DNA of 64,000 bases, taken from Fulvia fulva. Its lineage: Eukaryota > Ascomycota > Dothideomycetes > Mycosphaerellales > Mycosphaerellaceae. The stretch covers positions 3,534,001 to 3,598,000 of the forward strand of contig NC_063013.1 in NCBI RefSeq assembly GCF_020509005.1. Direction: 5' to 3'. The position numbers and the translations under genes are program-made. The notes beneath the pieces were generated by a model. It had not been told where the DNA came from, did not search any database, and was given only the letters and a program-made list of their open reading frames with translations. Below are positions 19,431 to 29,454 of the stretch, one piece after another (within the stretch, counting starts at the first letter, position 1; each line of letters opens with the position of its first letter).

Positions 19431-22127
19431 CTAGAAGTAGTGACCGTTCCAATTCAATCTAGCGAGCAGAATCTTGTGGGCTTCCGCATCCTCGAAGTCG
19501 GCGTTGGTAGCGGACTTTGGCAAGCGATCGACTTGGTCCACGAGTAGTGTGCAAACCTCTTTTGCTGCACTGTGGAACTTTTCTAGCTGGCTGTTGAGCT
19601 GGGTTGAGTCTGGAGGAGATCCTGACTGTAGGGTGAAGGCAGCGCTAAGAATGCTAGCCAGCGCGCCCTCAATGGCAAGACGAACTTTCTCCTGTCGCCT
19701 CTTCAGGAAGAGTCTGGTCCTTATGCGCTCTAGACATGTCTCGTGAGCTTGACGTAGACTCTCCATGTTGCATGTGACCCCTGTTCCAACGGGTTCTTCA
19801 GCATCTTCCCGGCTCAAGACCTGCTCAAGGTCATGAACATGGCGCATCAGCGCGGTCCAAGGTTCGTCGACGCCCACACCCATAATGTGAGACATCAACA
19901 CCGAGATGAAATGGTTCGCGTGGCTAGCGAGTCTGCGAACGGGCCCGGATAAAGCATCGGCTCTTACCTGATGGGTCAAGTTGGCACTGACGTGAATCAA
20001 CCTCAGCAACTTCAGCAGGAACCGGAAGATCTCATCATACTTGCTGAGTATGTCGGTAGTGATTATTGCATTGATTGGTGCTTCAGCAGCGTACTGCAGC
20101 CTCAAAAAGTCCAATGCGAAGATGGAGTTGGGGTCGAGAACACGATCGATTTCGTGCTCTCGTAGCTCGCGTATTGAGAAGCTGAGCCCACCGGGTAGTG
20201 TGTCATTCTTGGATGATACTGGTGCCTTGCCTGTCGCAGTACCACGGTACGCATCGTTGAGGATGCCAGTCAGTGTCAGCCGTAGTTCTGAGCTTGCAGG
20301 TGGCCAGCGCTCTTCATGAGTCGTACCCAGGCGAAGGCCCATCAACTGTCCGGTTGGGATCGTACCACGTCTTCGCTCCGCAGATTGTACGTCAGAGCTG
20401 AAGAGCGCCATCGAGAGACGGTCGACGAAATCAGCATTGCCGAGTAGATGAAATGCTCGCTGGAGCTGCAGATGCTGGCGGAGCTTATGCTGCTTGAACA
20501 GCTGTCGTAGTAATATCCCGTTGACCTGACGATGCTGCTTCTGTACCATAGGTCGCATCTGTTCGAAAGGGCTTATGCTGCTCTCCGCCATGAGGTGCTT
20601 GGAACCAAGTAGAGCTTCTTGCGAGCAGTCTTGTGCAATAGCTAGGACTCCATCGTAGACTTCATCGACGGTATTGCTCGCCCACGTGACTGGCTCTTCA
20701 GACATGATAGCGTTCATGTCCTGAAGGTAGTCTTGTGGTGCATCTGCCGCCTTTCCACGAGCCTCTTCAACCGATGGTTCGCGGAAGTTTGTAACGTGAG
20801 TAGGGAGCTCTTTTGACTCGAAAACGCTGCTATGCGTTGTTTCTTGTACACTGTGCTCTGTGCGTGATAGCTGCGAAGGCATTGTGAGACTGCCGTGGTA
20901 GGCGTCGGATGCTGGCGTAAGGGACGAGATCTCATCGTGCCAGCGTTCATGCAAAAGACTGTGATCAGGCGCAAGATCGCGCAGTAGGCCCACAGCGGCT
21001 GCAGTCTGCTCGATGAGCTCCTGGTCTACTTTGTCGACAAGTCCAGGCTGTGCTTCGGGTGCTTTGACAGAGCCAGTCAGTACGGTGGCCGAAGTTCTGA
21101 GACCAACATCCTGCGCGATCTTCTCCAGCCAAGGGGCGCTCACTCGGGCAAGGAGACATCGGTATGCTGGGAGGAGGTCATACTCTGTCTGAATTGCGTT
21201 GTGAACATGATCTGAGACGGTCGAGATGAGGCTTTCGTCAGTGCTGCAATGCTTAGAGTCCTTCACCAAGGTGTTGATGCTTGATAAAAGCCGGTCGAAA
21301 GGAGCAATGATGTGTTGCAGCTGAACAAGAGTGCGGATCCTTGACATAGTCCTTGTCGCATGTTCTTCGATAGCATTCAAGACACTGGTGATGCAGCTTT
21401 TGAATGCCAGTAGAGCCGCATACGAGAACCGCGCCGAGCCTGCGAGCTCCGCAAAGACTCGAAGCCTTCGAAGGGTTGAGCCAGTGCCGAGGAAAAGCTG
21501 CATCAATGAAGCTGAACACGTGTGGCTCAGGCCGTCAACGGCCGTGCCGTCCACATTCTGCACAAACCGCTGCTTGGTATCATCCCATCGAAACAGGCTC
21601 GAGCCTCTCCCAAGCACCAGACTACAGCAAGCGCGCAGTGTGTAATCTCGAGGCAACAGACCTGATGGTTTCTTGACAGAGGCGATCGAACTGAGGGCAG
21701 CGTTGAAGGATGCTGGCCCGGCTTCAGACAAGAATGCGGCTCTGGGCACAGACTTGCGAGTAAATTCTTCCCAGGTGAAGAGCTTCGGTGGATTGGGTGT
21801 CGCGTCTTCTCCGCTGCAAACATTCCAGAGATCGTGTTCGAGTTCGTGCTCGGATGCAATCTGCTGGTGCTTCAAGGTGGAGGGTGACGCGTGATCGAAG
21901 CTCTCTACCTCGTCGTCCTCGTGCTCCAGACGCGGCAGTCCTAGACCGATGTCGTTGAGATTGAAGAAGTCGCTATCTTGAACAATTTCGACCGCTTTCA
22001 AGGGCGCGATGTGCGTATCAGGCAACGCGGCGAAGATAGTGTCGCCTTGCGGCTTCTGCGCAAGGAGAACATCGCGCCAGAGGTCGTCAAATTCGAAGGC
22101 GCAGCCATGATCAAAGTCTCCCGGCAT
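19431..22127 (-). CDS. Gamma-tubulin complex component (GCP5/6-like, Spc97/Spc98 family)
   Basis: Intronless 898-residue protein of the GCP family, which nucleates microtubules at the spindle pole body or centrosome-like outer plaque. The acidic N-terminal region contains the GCP-type segment SEAGPASFNAALSS. GRIP1-like motifs appear in the middle (LGRGSSLFRWDD, LLPAYRCLLARVS). The GRIP2-like C-terminal half includes IITTDILSKYDEIFRFLLKL, HVSANLTHQVRADAL and FISVLMSHIMGVGVDEPW. Size and the divergent N-terminus favour the GCP5/GCP6 (Alp16-like) class rather than GCP2 or GCP3. A clear GCP2 gene lies at the other end of the window. Subclass assignment needs alignment. Confidence 0.82.
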   Translation of the reverse strand: MPGDFDHGCAFEFDDLWRDVLLAQKPQGDTIFAALPDTHIAPLKAVEIVQDSDFFNLNDIGLGLPRLEHEDDEVESFDHASPSTLKHQQIASEHELEHDLWNVCSGEDATPNPPKLFTWEEFTRKSVPRAAFLSEAGPASFNAALSSIASVKKPSGLLPRDYTLRACCSLVLGRGSSLFRWDDTKQRFVQNVDGTAVDGLSHTCSASLMQLFLGTGSTLRRLRVFAELAGSARFSYAALLAFKSCITSVLNAIEEHATRTMSRIRTLVQLQHIIAPFDRLLSSINTLVKDSKHCSTDESLISTVSDHVHNAIQTEYDLLPAYRCLLARVSAPWLEKIAQDVGLRTSATVLTGSVKAPEAQPGLVDKVDQELIEQTAAAVGLLRDLAPDHSLLHERWHDEISSLTPASDAYHGSLTMPSQLSRTEHSVQETTHSSVFESKELPTHVTNFREPSVEEARGKAADAPQDYLQDMNAIMSEEPVTWASNTVDEVYDGVLAIAQDCSQEALLGSKHLMAESSISPFEQMRPMVQKQHRQVNGILLRQLFKQHKLRQHLQLQRAFHLLGNADFVDRLSMALFSSDVQSAERRRGTIPTGQLMGLRLGTTHEERWPPASSELRLTLTGILNDAYRGTATGKAPVSSKNDTLPGGLSFSIRELREHEIDRVLDPNSIFALDFLRLQYAAEAPINAIITTDILSKYDEIFRFLLKLLRLIHVSANLTHQVRADALSGPVRRLASHANHFISVLMSHIMGVGVDEPWTALMRHVHDLEQVLSREDAEEPVGTGVTCNMESLRQAHETCLERIRTRLFLKRRQEKVRLAIEGALASILSAAFTLQSGSPPDSTQLNSQLEKFHSAAKEVCTLLVDQVDRLPKSATNADFEDAEAHKILLARLNWNGHYF

Positions 22128-22546
22128 TGTGTTTGCGTGACATTGCCCTGGCGCAGGAGATGTTCGATGTTGTTAGGATCGCGTCAGGTTCGCGACTTCC
22201 AATTCTGCTGTCTCAGCAAGCTCAGACGCTTGGGGCTTGGCTCAGATTCTCAGGCCGTACAGACACGAAGGATCGTTTCCCAATGTCAGTCATGCAAGTC
22301 GGGAGGAACGACACTCGTTAGACACTGGACATCCCATGCTCACGCATTTCTCTGCGCATGTACTTGGAGTAATGCAAATACTACCAGCGATGAAGGGAGA
22401 GAGACATAAGGCCATTCGATGGCGAAGGCACAAGCAAGATCACGCATCGGATCTGAGAATACCGACAACTACATGTATGTGAGATCCGCCTAGAGCCACG
22501 AATCCCCATCCACCATGAGCCATGCCAGAATCAGGCAGCTCCTTGT

Positions 22547-23233
22547 CTACAATGCCAAACCAGCTGCCAGGAGACCCAGACCGAGTACACTTCCAACCCC
22601 AGTGGCCATAGCGGCGGCGGCGGCGCTAGATGAAGCTGATGGAGCAGCAGTGCCGGAGGGTGTCTCCTCAGAAGTTCCTGACGAGTTCGATGTCTCTGCT
22701 GATGAGAAAGTAGCGCTGAAGCCGGTGTTGTTACGGCAGCTGGCTCCAGCAGTGTCGTTGGCGCCTGAAACGAATCTCACCGGCGCACACTAGGACAAGA
22801 GTCAACATGATGTCCGACGAGGTCAGCGAGATCCCATTACCTGATAGAGTGTGCCATCGACAGAGTTGTCAATGACCTGCAAGATACCAGAACTGCCAGC
22901 CCAGTCGCTAGGGGCACGAAGGTGTGTCAGACAGAAGTCTCCTGGGCCGGTACTGCTAACACCAGGCACGATGTCGGTGAAGTCGTAGGGCTCCTCAGTA
23001 CTCTGCGTAGCACGGAAGGTCCAGTTGCCAGCAGGATGAGAGCTGAAGATGGCGACGGCGAAGCGATCCACGTTGATCTCGGGTGCGGTGTCGTTCACAA
23101 CGACCGTTGCCCCTCCGCAAGGCGCCGTCGGTTCGTCGTCGTCACTGAATCCGGCAGTTTCTGGCCAATTGAGGGTGAAGTGAGCAGCACCCAAGCCAGC
23201 AGCAGCCAGAGTGAGAAGGAGTGATCGGAGCAT
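22547..23233 (-). CDS. X325/BIM1-like GPI-anchored copper-binding protein
   Basis: Two exons: 22841-23233 and 22547-22789 (51-bp intron), 211 residues. A signal peptide ends at GAA and leaves an N-terminal histidine: HFTLNWPETAGF, then DDDEPTAPCGG. That matches the X325 family, LPMO-like folds with a histidine brace that bind Cu(II) but do not cleave polysaccharide; Cryptococcus Bim1 belongs here and assists copper uptake with Ctr1. A second His (SHPAGNW) and an Asp (GPGDFCL) are candidate ligands. Four cysteines can pair. The C-terminus is Ser/Ala/Thr-rich and ends in a hydrophobic tail, a typical GPI signal. It is divergent from the metalloreductase gene at 24081, which supports a metal-acquisition role. 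Confidence 0.86.
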
Positions 23234-23651
23234 GATGGCGACTCGATGGACAATTGTTGTTGAGGATCTGTTGTGCTTCAATGTTGTTGTGAGGCCGTGT
23301 CGGGTGAGGTCAAGTGGGCAGCTGCGAGTCGCGACGAAGAGAGGAAGGCGCACCGCGCACGAGGATGTTCGAGATGTAAGGCAAGGGACAAAAGGCTATT
23401 GAGCAGATAAAGTCACGTGGAAGACGTCCACTCTGTCACACGAGCGGCACGCACGGAAAGCACAACACGAACTTCGCCTGCCAACGAGGCACGAGCGTCT
23501 AGGACACCAATTTCCGCATCGACGTGTGCAGCGGGCAGCAGCGACATTGCTCCTCCTGGCTCCAAACATGTCTAGATCATGCATGGTGGACCCTGCCATG
23601 AGACCTTGCAGCTGTGGCTTGAATTAAAGCCGAGCTGATTGGCCCGAGTCC

Positions 23652-23661
23652 TGAGCAAGTT
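23652..23661 (-). promoter_or_regulatory. Mac1/CuRE-like element, copy 1
   Basis: TGAGCAAGTT; its complement CTTGCTCA matches the copper-responsive element TTTGCTCA at seven of eight positions. It lies 419 bp upstream of the X325 start codon and 420 bp upstream of the reductase. Function is inferred. Confidence 0.4.
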
Positions 23662-23680
23662 GTTTTAGCCTCTGGGGCCT

Positions 23681-23690
23681 TGAGCAAGTT
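23681..23690 (-). promoter_or_regulatory. Mac1/CuRE-like element, copy 2
   Basis: An identical TGAGCAAGTT 29 bp downstream of copy 1 in the same orientation, giving a direct repeat. Paired CuREs are usual in Mac1-regulated promoters. Function is inferred. Confidence 0.4.
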
Positions 23691-24080
23691 ACTGCACCAC
23701 ATCTTCGACTCTGCTGGTGACAGCGATTCCCCATTTGCGCCGCTGCGGATATCGTTGGACGGTGGGTGCATTCGCGCAGTATACCTCAGCAAGACCACTA
23801 CACACAACGTTTACCGGAGCGAGATATCAGGTTGTCCAACGACCAATTTCCAGCACATAGCCTTCTGAGCCCGGTGAACACTGCCGGACACCACGCCACC
23901 TGCCGAATCGAGGGCGCACATGGTCCTTTCTGGCCTTCGATCTTTCGCTCCGAGTCCTAGGTCGAGTGTGTGCGGAGTTTTGCAGAACTCCAGCGACAGC
24001 AGCGGAGCAGGTACACGCTGTAGCGACGCTTTCCCGTTGGGAGAATACACATTGGGCCTCGTGCGCCGGTCATCGCCACC

Positions 24081-25964
24081 ATGAACATGGGCTCGGGCCA
24101 TAGCGGCCATGATATGAGCAGTATGACCATGAGTGGTGGTGTGTTCACGCCGACTGATGAAGCTATTGCACGGGGATTTTGGTACGGCGTGGCAGGATGT
24201 GTTGGAGTTCTCACCGCAGTCAGAGTCGCTTCAGCGTTACAAGTCAGGCAAAGGTTGATGCAACAAAAGACATCGCTCCATTCGACACCTGCTAGACCGC
24301 AAGGATGGCTTTCACAGGCATATGCCACAGCCACGGCGACCACACGAGAAATGCTCTATCCACAACCCGTGTATTTCACGGGCCGGATCAGCAAGTATTT
24401 CAGTCCACTGCCTATCGGCCGCTGGCTCCTGCTAGCGTTTTACTGGATCATCATCCTGGCCTTCCTCTGGAGCGGCACAATACTCAAATCGAGTGACTCG
24501 CTATACGCCTACAAGTGGGAGATCGTAGGCTTTCGAGCTGCTTGGGTGACGGTCACACAGATCCCTTTGATTTACTTGCTGTCCTGCAAATTCAACCCCA
24601 TAAGCCTCCTGACCGGCATATCCTACGAGCGCTTCAACTGGTTGCATCGATGGGTGTCGCGGACGGTCTTCCTCACGGCAATAGTGCACTGGTCGTTCTT
24701 TTACAGGGAATGGTCCATCTACAATATCATCGACACCCAGATGGGAATGATGCCGATGGTCAAGTATGGATTCGGCGCCTGGGGTATCATCACCTGGATG
24801 GTTCTGACAGGCTTCGGCTTCTTTCGCAATGCGAACTACGAGCTGTTCGTTGCACAACACATCGTGGCCGCTGCAGTACTGCTATGGGTGTTGTTTGTGC
24901 ATGTTCCGTCTTATGCGCGATATAACATTTGGATGTCAGTAGCGTTCGTGAGCTTCGACTGGGGCGCGCGACTGATATTCGGACTGCTACGCAACACTCA
25001 TGTCCTGGGACGAATGAAGTCAAGGATGCCAGGCTACACCACTCGCCTCGAACCACTTCCGGGAGACGTTGTACGATTGACGATTGACGATGCAGACTTT
25101 GATTGGAAAGCTGGACAACATGCCTACATCACAATCCCCGGACTGTATCGACCTTTCGAAACACATCCTTTCACGATCGCGAATGCATGTCGTAATGGTG
25201 CTGGTGACGGTCGCCATAAGCTGACGATGCTGATACAAGGTCGTTCGGGCTTTACAAGGAGCTTACATGAAGCAGCACTGAAGGATCAGAATATCGATCG
25301 AAGCTGTCGAACATTCATCAGTGGGCCATGGGGCACACCACCAGATCTCTCCCACTACGAGACTGTGGTGCTCATTGCGTGCTCAACCGGAGCATCGTTC
25401 ATTATGCCATTGCTCGAGGACGTGGTCAGGAGGCGCGGATGCGTGCGAAATGTCACCTTGCACTGGATTGTGCGCACAGACGAGCACTTCACATGGTTCG
25501 GGGAAGAGCTTGCATCCCTGGTAGAGGCTTCGCGAGATATGGACCTACATCTGCAAGTCTCTGTCCACGCGACCAGAGTTCACGCTTCACCGAGCGCGAC
25601 AATCGCGACCCCAGACAAAGGGCCAAGCAATGTAGTGTCCGTCGCTGCTGACTCTTCGTCAGAACAGGGCTCCAGCCTTGGCAGCTTTGAATCCATCTCC
25701 AGGGAGAAGGCGTCCAATCAACGTCTCAACAGAAGAAGTCAGCCGAGTCTGAGCAGAAGGTACTCTGGAAGGCCAACGCTGGACATGATGATCCGCCCTT
25801 CGATAGAGCAGGCACTGGGAGAAAGTGCAATAGTGGTCTGCGGTGGTCTTCCCATCACAGCGGAAAGTCGGAGTTATATCGCAGCCCTATCTGACGAGCG
25901 TGCCGTGCACAAAGGGACAGGCGCACAAGGTATCTTCCTGTTCACCGAGACATATGGCTGGTGA
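24081..25964 (+). CDS. Plasma-membrane ferric/cupric reductase (FRE family)
   Basis: Uninterrupted 627-residue flavocytochrome. The start has a near-ideal CGCCACCATG context. The first 20 residues are rich in Met, His and Gly (MNMGSGHSGHDMSSMTM), a pattern seen in copper-binding N-termini. The membrane part carries two bis-heme signatures H-x13-H, in LHRWVSRTVFLTAIVHW and AQHIVAAAVLLWVLFVHV. The cytosolic half has the FAD motif HPFTIAN, the NADPH motif GPWGTPP, CSTGASFIMP and a C-terminal VVCGGLP. It should reduce Fe(III) or Cu(II) outside the cell with NADPH electrons, feeding high-affinity importers. A low-complexity Ser-rich insert of about 80 residues separates the last two nucleotide-binding motifs. 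It shares a promoter with the X325 gene. Confidence 0.92.
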   Translation: MNMGSGHSGHDMSSMTMSGGVFTPTDEAIARGFWYGVAGCVGVLTAVRVASALQVRQRLMQQKTSLHSTPARPQGWLSQAYATATATTREMLYPQPVYFTGRISKYFSPLPIGRWLLLAFYWIIILAFLWSGTILKSSDSLYAYKWEIVGFRAAWVTVTQIPLIYLLSCKFNPISLLTGISYERFNWLHRWVSRTVFLTAIVHWSFFYREWSIYNIIDTQMGMMPMVKYGFGAWGIITWMVLTGFGFFRNANYELFVAQHIVAAAVLLWVLFVHVPSYARYNIWMSVAFVSFDWGARLIFGLLRNTHVLGRMKSRMPGYTTRLEPLPGDVVRLTIDDADFDWKAGQHAYITIPGLYRPFETHPFTIANACRNGAGDGRHKLTMLIQGRSGFTRSLHEAALKDQNIDRSCRTFISGPWGTPPDLSHYETVVLIACSTGASFIMPLLEDVVRRRGCVRNVTLHWIVRTDEHFTWFGEELASLVEASRDMDLHLQVSVHATRVHASPSATIATPDKGPSNVVSVAADSSSEQGSSLGSFESISREKASNQRLNRRSQPSLSRRYSGRPTLDMMIRPSIEQALGESAIVVCGGLPITAESRSYIAALSDERAVHKGTGAQGIFLFTETYGW

Positions 25965-26541
25965 TCCATTGCATAGCCATTTCTGCTGGATTTAGCGAGG
26001 GAGTTCGGAGCGTACTCGCATGGGAACGCATATAGATACGCGAAGTGATGAAACAACAGTATCCAGAGCATACTACGTGAGCAGCATTAGCAGGACGATA
26101 TGCCAGCGCAGGCGCTCTTGACTTCGGCTTGTCAAGCCGACCCGGAGTTGTTCTTGACATTGGCTAGCGTGTTTCTGGTGCTGTCCAATGACACAAGCGC
26201 TTACTAACTGACGCGCCTGCATCTGAAAGATCCACATGCGACATGTACATGTCTGTCGAAGTATTGCAGGTTGCCTCATCACATACCTCCGGAGGCATTG
26301 CCCTTGACAGCTTGACGCGCTCACGAGATGCACGTCGGCGTGTGATCAGATACGCTGAGCGCGTCTGTTCTGCACTTCTGCACCTCGGTTGTGTTGTGCC
26401 TTGACGCGTGAGGGGCTGAGGGGCTGACGAGCACGGCCACGGACGATGTCTTGAGCTGACTTTCCAACACGGACGCTTCACAATTCCCGCGCAATTCCCA
26501 GGAACACATGTGCTCCACAGGGTCACTCTACCGCATGAGCC
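25965..26541. other. Intergenic, upstream of the Zn2Cys6 regulator
   Basis: The 577 bp hold the reductase 3' end and the regulator promoter. The minus-strand frame 26164-26730 mirrors the GCCAGT repeat and is not credited. Confidence 0.5.
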
Positions 26542-28560
26542 ATGCAGCGCCAGCACGACGCACCGCAGGAGGCCAGTGCTGATGCTGGACCCGATACACA
26601 CTCCACGACCAACGGCGCTGCACATGCTAGAACTACGACCCTGGCACGCCTGGCCTCTCCTCCACAAGCTGCCAGTGCCAGTGCCAGTGCCAGTGCCAGT
26701 GCCAGTGCCAGCCCGGAAGCCCGCGGACACAGAGTCAAGCCCAAGCAGAAGCGGAACAAGCCCACACTCTCATGTCTCGAGTGCGTCGAACGGAAAACGA
26801 AGTGTGATCGAGGACGACCTTGTCTCGCGTGTGTCAAGAGACAGTCCAGCTGCGGATATACTGCTGTGGCGAATCTCATCGCGTCAGCCGATCGGAAGCA
26901 TGGAGCTCCAACCAACAAGGCCCGATATGTCACAAAGCCGTCGAGCAAAGTCCGCAAGACAGCCTCCATCACATCCCCCTCGGCAAGCTTGACTTCTCCG
27001 TCAGTCGGCACTGACAACGGCTGGCCTAGTATCGGTGGACGAGCGCCCCGTGCCTCACTATCATCTTTCCAACGAGTATCACCTCTTCAAGTCTCGGGCG
27101 TTCCCATCTCCCAGAGCTCGCCTAGCAACGTGTTTGGCGTCGGGTCACAGCATCCCTTTGCGAACTACTGGACGTGTCAAGGCGGCCTACCGGAGGTCAT
27201 CACTGTGTTACCTAGCAAAGAGCAGGCTGACATTCTTGTCGCAAAGTATTTCGAGGCTGTCGATCCTGTATACCCATTTATCCATCGTAGGACGTTCTAC
27301 TCGGACTACGAATCGTTCTGGGCACTATCTCAGGATGAGAAAGGCAGGACTGATGATGCCTCGCTGATCGCGCTGCACTATGCCATGTATGCGCTGGGGA
27401 CTCAGTTCATGCAATTTCCGGCCTATGAAGAACGATCGCAGACAGCAGAATTCTACTGCTCCGCAGCAAACCAGGCATTGCGGGTTTACTCGTACTTGAA
27501 TCGCACGTCGATGCGAGCAATACAAGCTATGCTGCTTATGGCGTACTTCCTGATGAACGACAACCATGCAAGTGATGCGTATGCCTGGGCGGGCATTCAT
27601 CTACGACAGACGTATGCGCTACGACTACATCGAGATCCGGACATTATCGTGCCCGATGCGTCAGTTCTGGAGAAGCAGCAACGACGGAAGCTTTGGCAGG
27701 CAGTCTTCTTTCAAGACACATTTCTGACGGTACTGCTGAAACTGCCACCAACGGCCACGCACAGCGATGTGCCTGTGGAAGCCCTTGCTGACGAGAATGA
27801 GCTCAGCAACGATGGTGTCGAAGTGTGTATCGGCGCCCACCGAGTAGAGAATCTGATGAGCATCAATGTGATTGCGCCTCAAATGTCGCAACCTCTCGCA
27901 CCGCCGCAGCCACACCACCTTGTAGATCAAGCGACCGTAAAGAACGACATCGCCTACATGCGAAGCATGTGGCATCTCGGCAATCTGGTCCAGGAGAACC
28001 TATCATCTCCATTATCACTATCATTGCCGATCGCGAATAGTCCAAGACACAAGGACTCACTAGTCGCAGCATTCAAGCGGCTGTACAAGTCGTTCCCGGC
28101 ACCACTCACGATCCTTGACTATGGGATTTTGCAACAGCAAGTCACGCCACATCCACGCCAGATACGACAGAATCTCTTCCTCACTAGTAACTACTTCCAC
28201 TGTCTCATGCTCCTGCACGCATCGGACAACCCCGAAGCCAGCGTGGAGGCCAATCCAAAAGCTGCTCTAGAAGCCGCACACGAAGCTCTTTGTGCTTTCT
28301 TCAAGCTCTGGGGGTTGTTTGAGACCGAAGCAGGCGTATGGTGGGCGTTTCAGCATCGTGCTTTCGAGGAGAGTCTACTGGTTGCGAATCTCTTGGCTCA
28401 TTCGCCCATGCCGGAACGACATATTGACCCGATCTATGGTAAGGCTAAAGAGGACATCAGACGTATGCTCGAGATCATGCAACGGTATGGCGAGAATGTG
28501 GAGACCCACAAGACGCGGATGGAGGTGCTGCATGAAGCTTTCCAGCGGATCGCTGTGTGA
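26542..28560 (+). CDS. Zn(II)2Cys6 transcription factor with fungal_trans domain
   Basis: Intronless 672-residue regulator. A complete binuclear zinc cluster, C-x2-C-x6-C-x5-C-x2-C-x6-C, begins at about residue 78 (CLECVERKTKC, CLACVKRQSSC) after a basic KPKQKRNK stretch. The middle homology region (PF04082-like) starts around residue 230 with YFEAVDPVYPFIHRRTFYSDYESFW and includes AWAGIHLRQTYALRLHRDP and RRKLWQAVFFQDTFL. Before the cluster lies a run of Ala-Ser dipeptides encoded by a GCCAGT hexanucleotide repeat. Targets are unknown; the adjacent NTF2-like and SDR genes are candidates. It probably binds CGG-type half-sites, as the family does. Confidence 0.93.
   Translation: MQRQHDAPQEASADAGPDTHSTTNGAAHARTTTLARLASPPQAASASASASASASASPEARGHRVKPKQKRNKPTLSCLECVERKTKCDRGRPCLACVKRQSSCGYTAVANLIASADRKHGAPTNKARYVTKPSSKVRKTASITSPSASLTSPSVGTDNGWPSIGGRAPRASLSSFQRVSPLQVSGVPISQSSPSNVFGVGSQHPFANYWTCQGGLPEVITVLPSKEQADILVAKYFEAVDPVYPFIHRRTFYSDYESFWALSQDEKGRTDDASLIALHYAMYALGTQFMQFPAYEERSQTAEFYCSAANQALRVYSYLNRTSMRAIQAMLLMAYFLMNDNHASDAYAWAGIHLRQTYALRLHRDPDIIVPDASVLEKQQRRKLWQAVFFQDTFLTVLLKLPPTATHSDVPVEALADENELSNDGVEVCIGAHRVENLMSINVIAPQMSQPLAPPQPHHLVDQATVKNDIAYMRSMWHLGNLVQENLSSPLSLSLPIANSPRHKDSLVAAFKRLYKSFPAPLTILDYGILQQQVTPHPRQIRQNLFLTSNYFHCLMLLHASDNPEASVEANPKAALEAAHEALCAFFKLWGLFETEAGVWWAFQHRAFEESLLVANLLAHSPMPERHIDPIYGKAKEDIRRMLEIMQRYGENVETHKTRMEVLHEAFQRIAV
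26671..26712 (+). repeat. Coding GCCAGT hexanucleotide repeat
   Basis: Six perfect GCCAGT units (26671-26706) and one variant GCCAGC, encoding seven Ala-Ser dipeptides just before the zinc cluster. Replication slippage would change length without shifting frame. Confidence 0.9.
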
Positions 28561-28803
28561 TGTGATCTGACTTACAACGGTCGGTCTACATACTTCAGGG
28601 AATAACGAGGTACAGGCAACACGCCCTAGCAAGCTACCATGCCATGTGAGGCTGACACTTGGCATTGTTTATTAATCGACGAGTCAGCGGGATGTCAAGC
28701 CATCCTTTGCCTCGGCCTCAAAGATCTTACGGCAAATAAAATCTGGAAGAAAGCGTTTCCACTGCAATTCAGAACCCAGCTCAACCACAATCTTGGAAGT
28801 GAA

Positions 28804-29342
28804 ATGTCTTCCCAAGCATTCGTAGTCCCGCTACCCATACGCCCCGAATCGGCCAATAGCCATCCTGCCCTACGCTTTTACGCCGAGTACGGGCAGAATT
28901 TCCCAAAGACCGAAGAAGCATGGGCTACCACTCCGTGGGAGAGCTACTACTCGGCAGACTGCCGCATGCGTATGGTGGACGGCACATACATCGAAGGCGG
29001 AGCTAAGTGCTGGCAGTTCTTCCGGAAGTTGTGTAAGCAGAACTACAGACTCGATGGAACATGTCACTTACTTGGCTGTCAGATGCTCGATTCCCTGCTG
29101 TTGAGCGAGAGATGCTGTCGATGATCGTCGTCACTGAGGGAGAGAGCTTATATCGAATCCACGCAGAATTCATCACGAAGCTGCAGGTCGAAGGAGAGGA
29201 GCGCATGGTTGAGTCGCCACAGGCGTTTGTGTACACGTTGGGTCAGGCGGATGCTGAAAAGGGGACCCAGGGAATGCAGTTCAGGGAGTTGCGGAATTAT
29301 TATGATTTGAGGACTCTTGAGAGTGCTTTGACGACGACTTGA
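28804..29342 (+). CDS. NTF2-like/SnoaL-like fold protein
   Basis: Exons 28804-29032 and 29083-29342 (50-bp intron, phase 1), 162 residues. The joined sequence runs RFYAEYGQNFPKTEEAW, WESYYSADCRMRMVDGTYIEGG, CWQFFRKLYARFPAVEREML, then two beta-rich segments (MIVVTEGESLYRIHAEF, QAFVYTLGQADAEKG). The hydrophobic pocket pattern and length fit the NTF2-like superfamily, which includes SnoaL cyclases and many fungal proteins of unknown substrate. There is no signal peptide. It follows the Zn2Cys6 regulator on the same strand by 243 bp and is convergent with the SDR. The exact substrate is unknown. Confidence 0.75.
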
Positions 29343-29454
29343 TGGTATTTGTATCTTCAATGGAGTATCTTGCTCTCGGTCCGTTTCCTCCTAGGTTGTC
29401 TATCGACCCTTTGGGTAGTCGGTGCTTTCTATAAGATGTCAGCCATTCATTGCG

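Larger units (their letters stand above)
23234..24080. promoter_or_regulatory. Divergent promoter between X325 protein and metalloreductase
   Basis: 847 bp separate the two start codons. The region contains no gene. It carries two copies of TGAGCAAGTT, a third TGAGCA at 23400-23405 directly joined to AGATAA (a GATA-factor type site at 23405-23410), and a CACGTG palindrome at 23414-23419. Mac1-type copper elements read TTTGC(T/G)C(A/G), the complement of which is TGAGCAAA. Confidence 0.5.
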
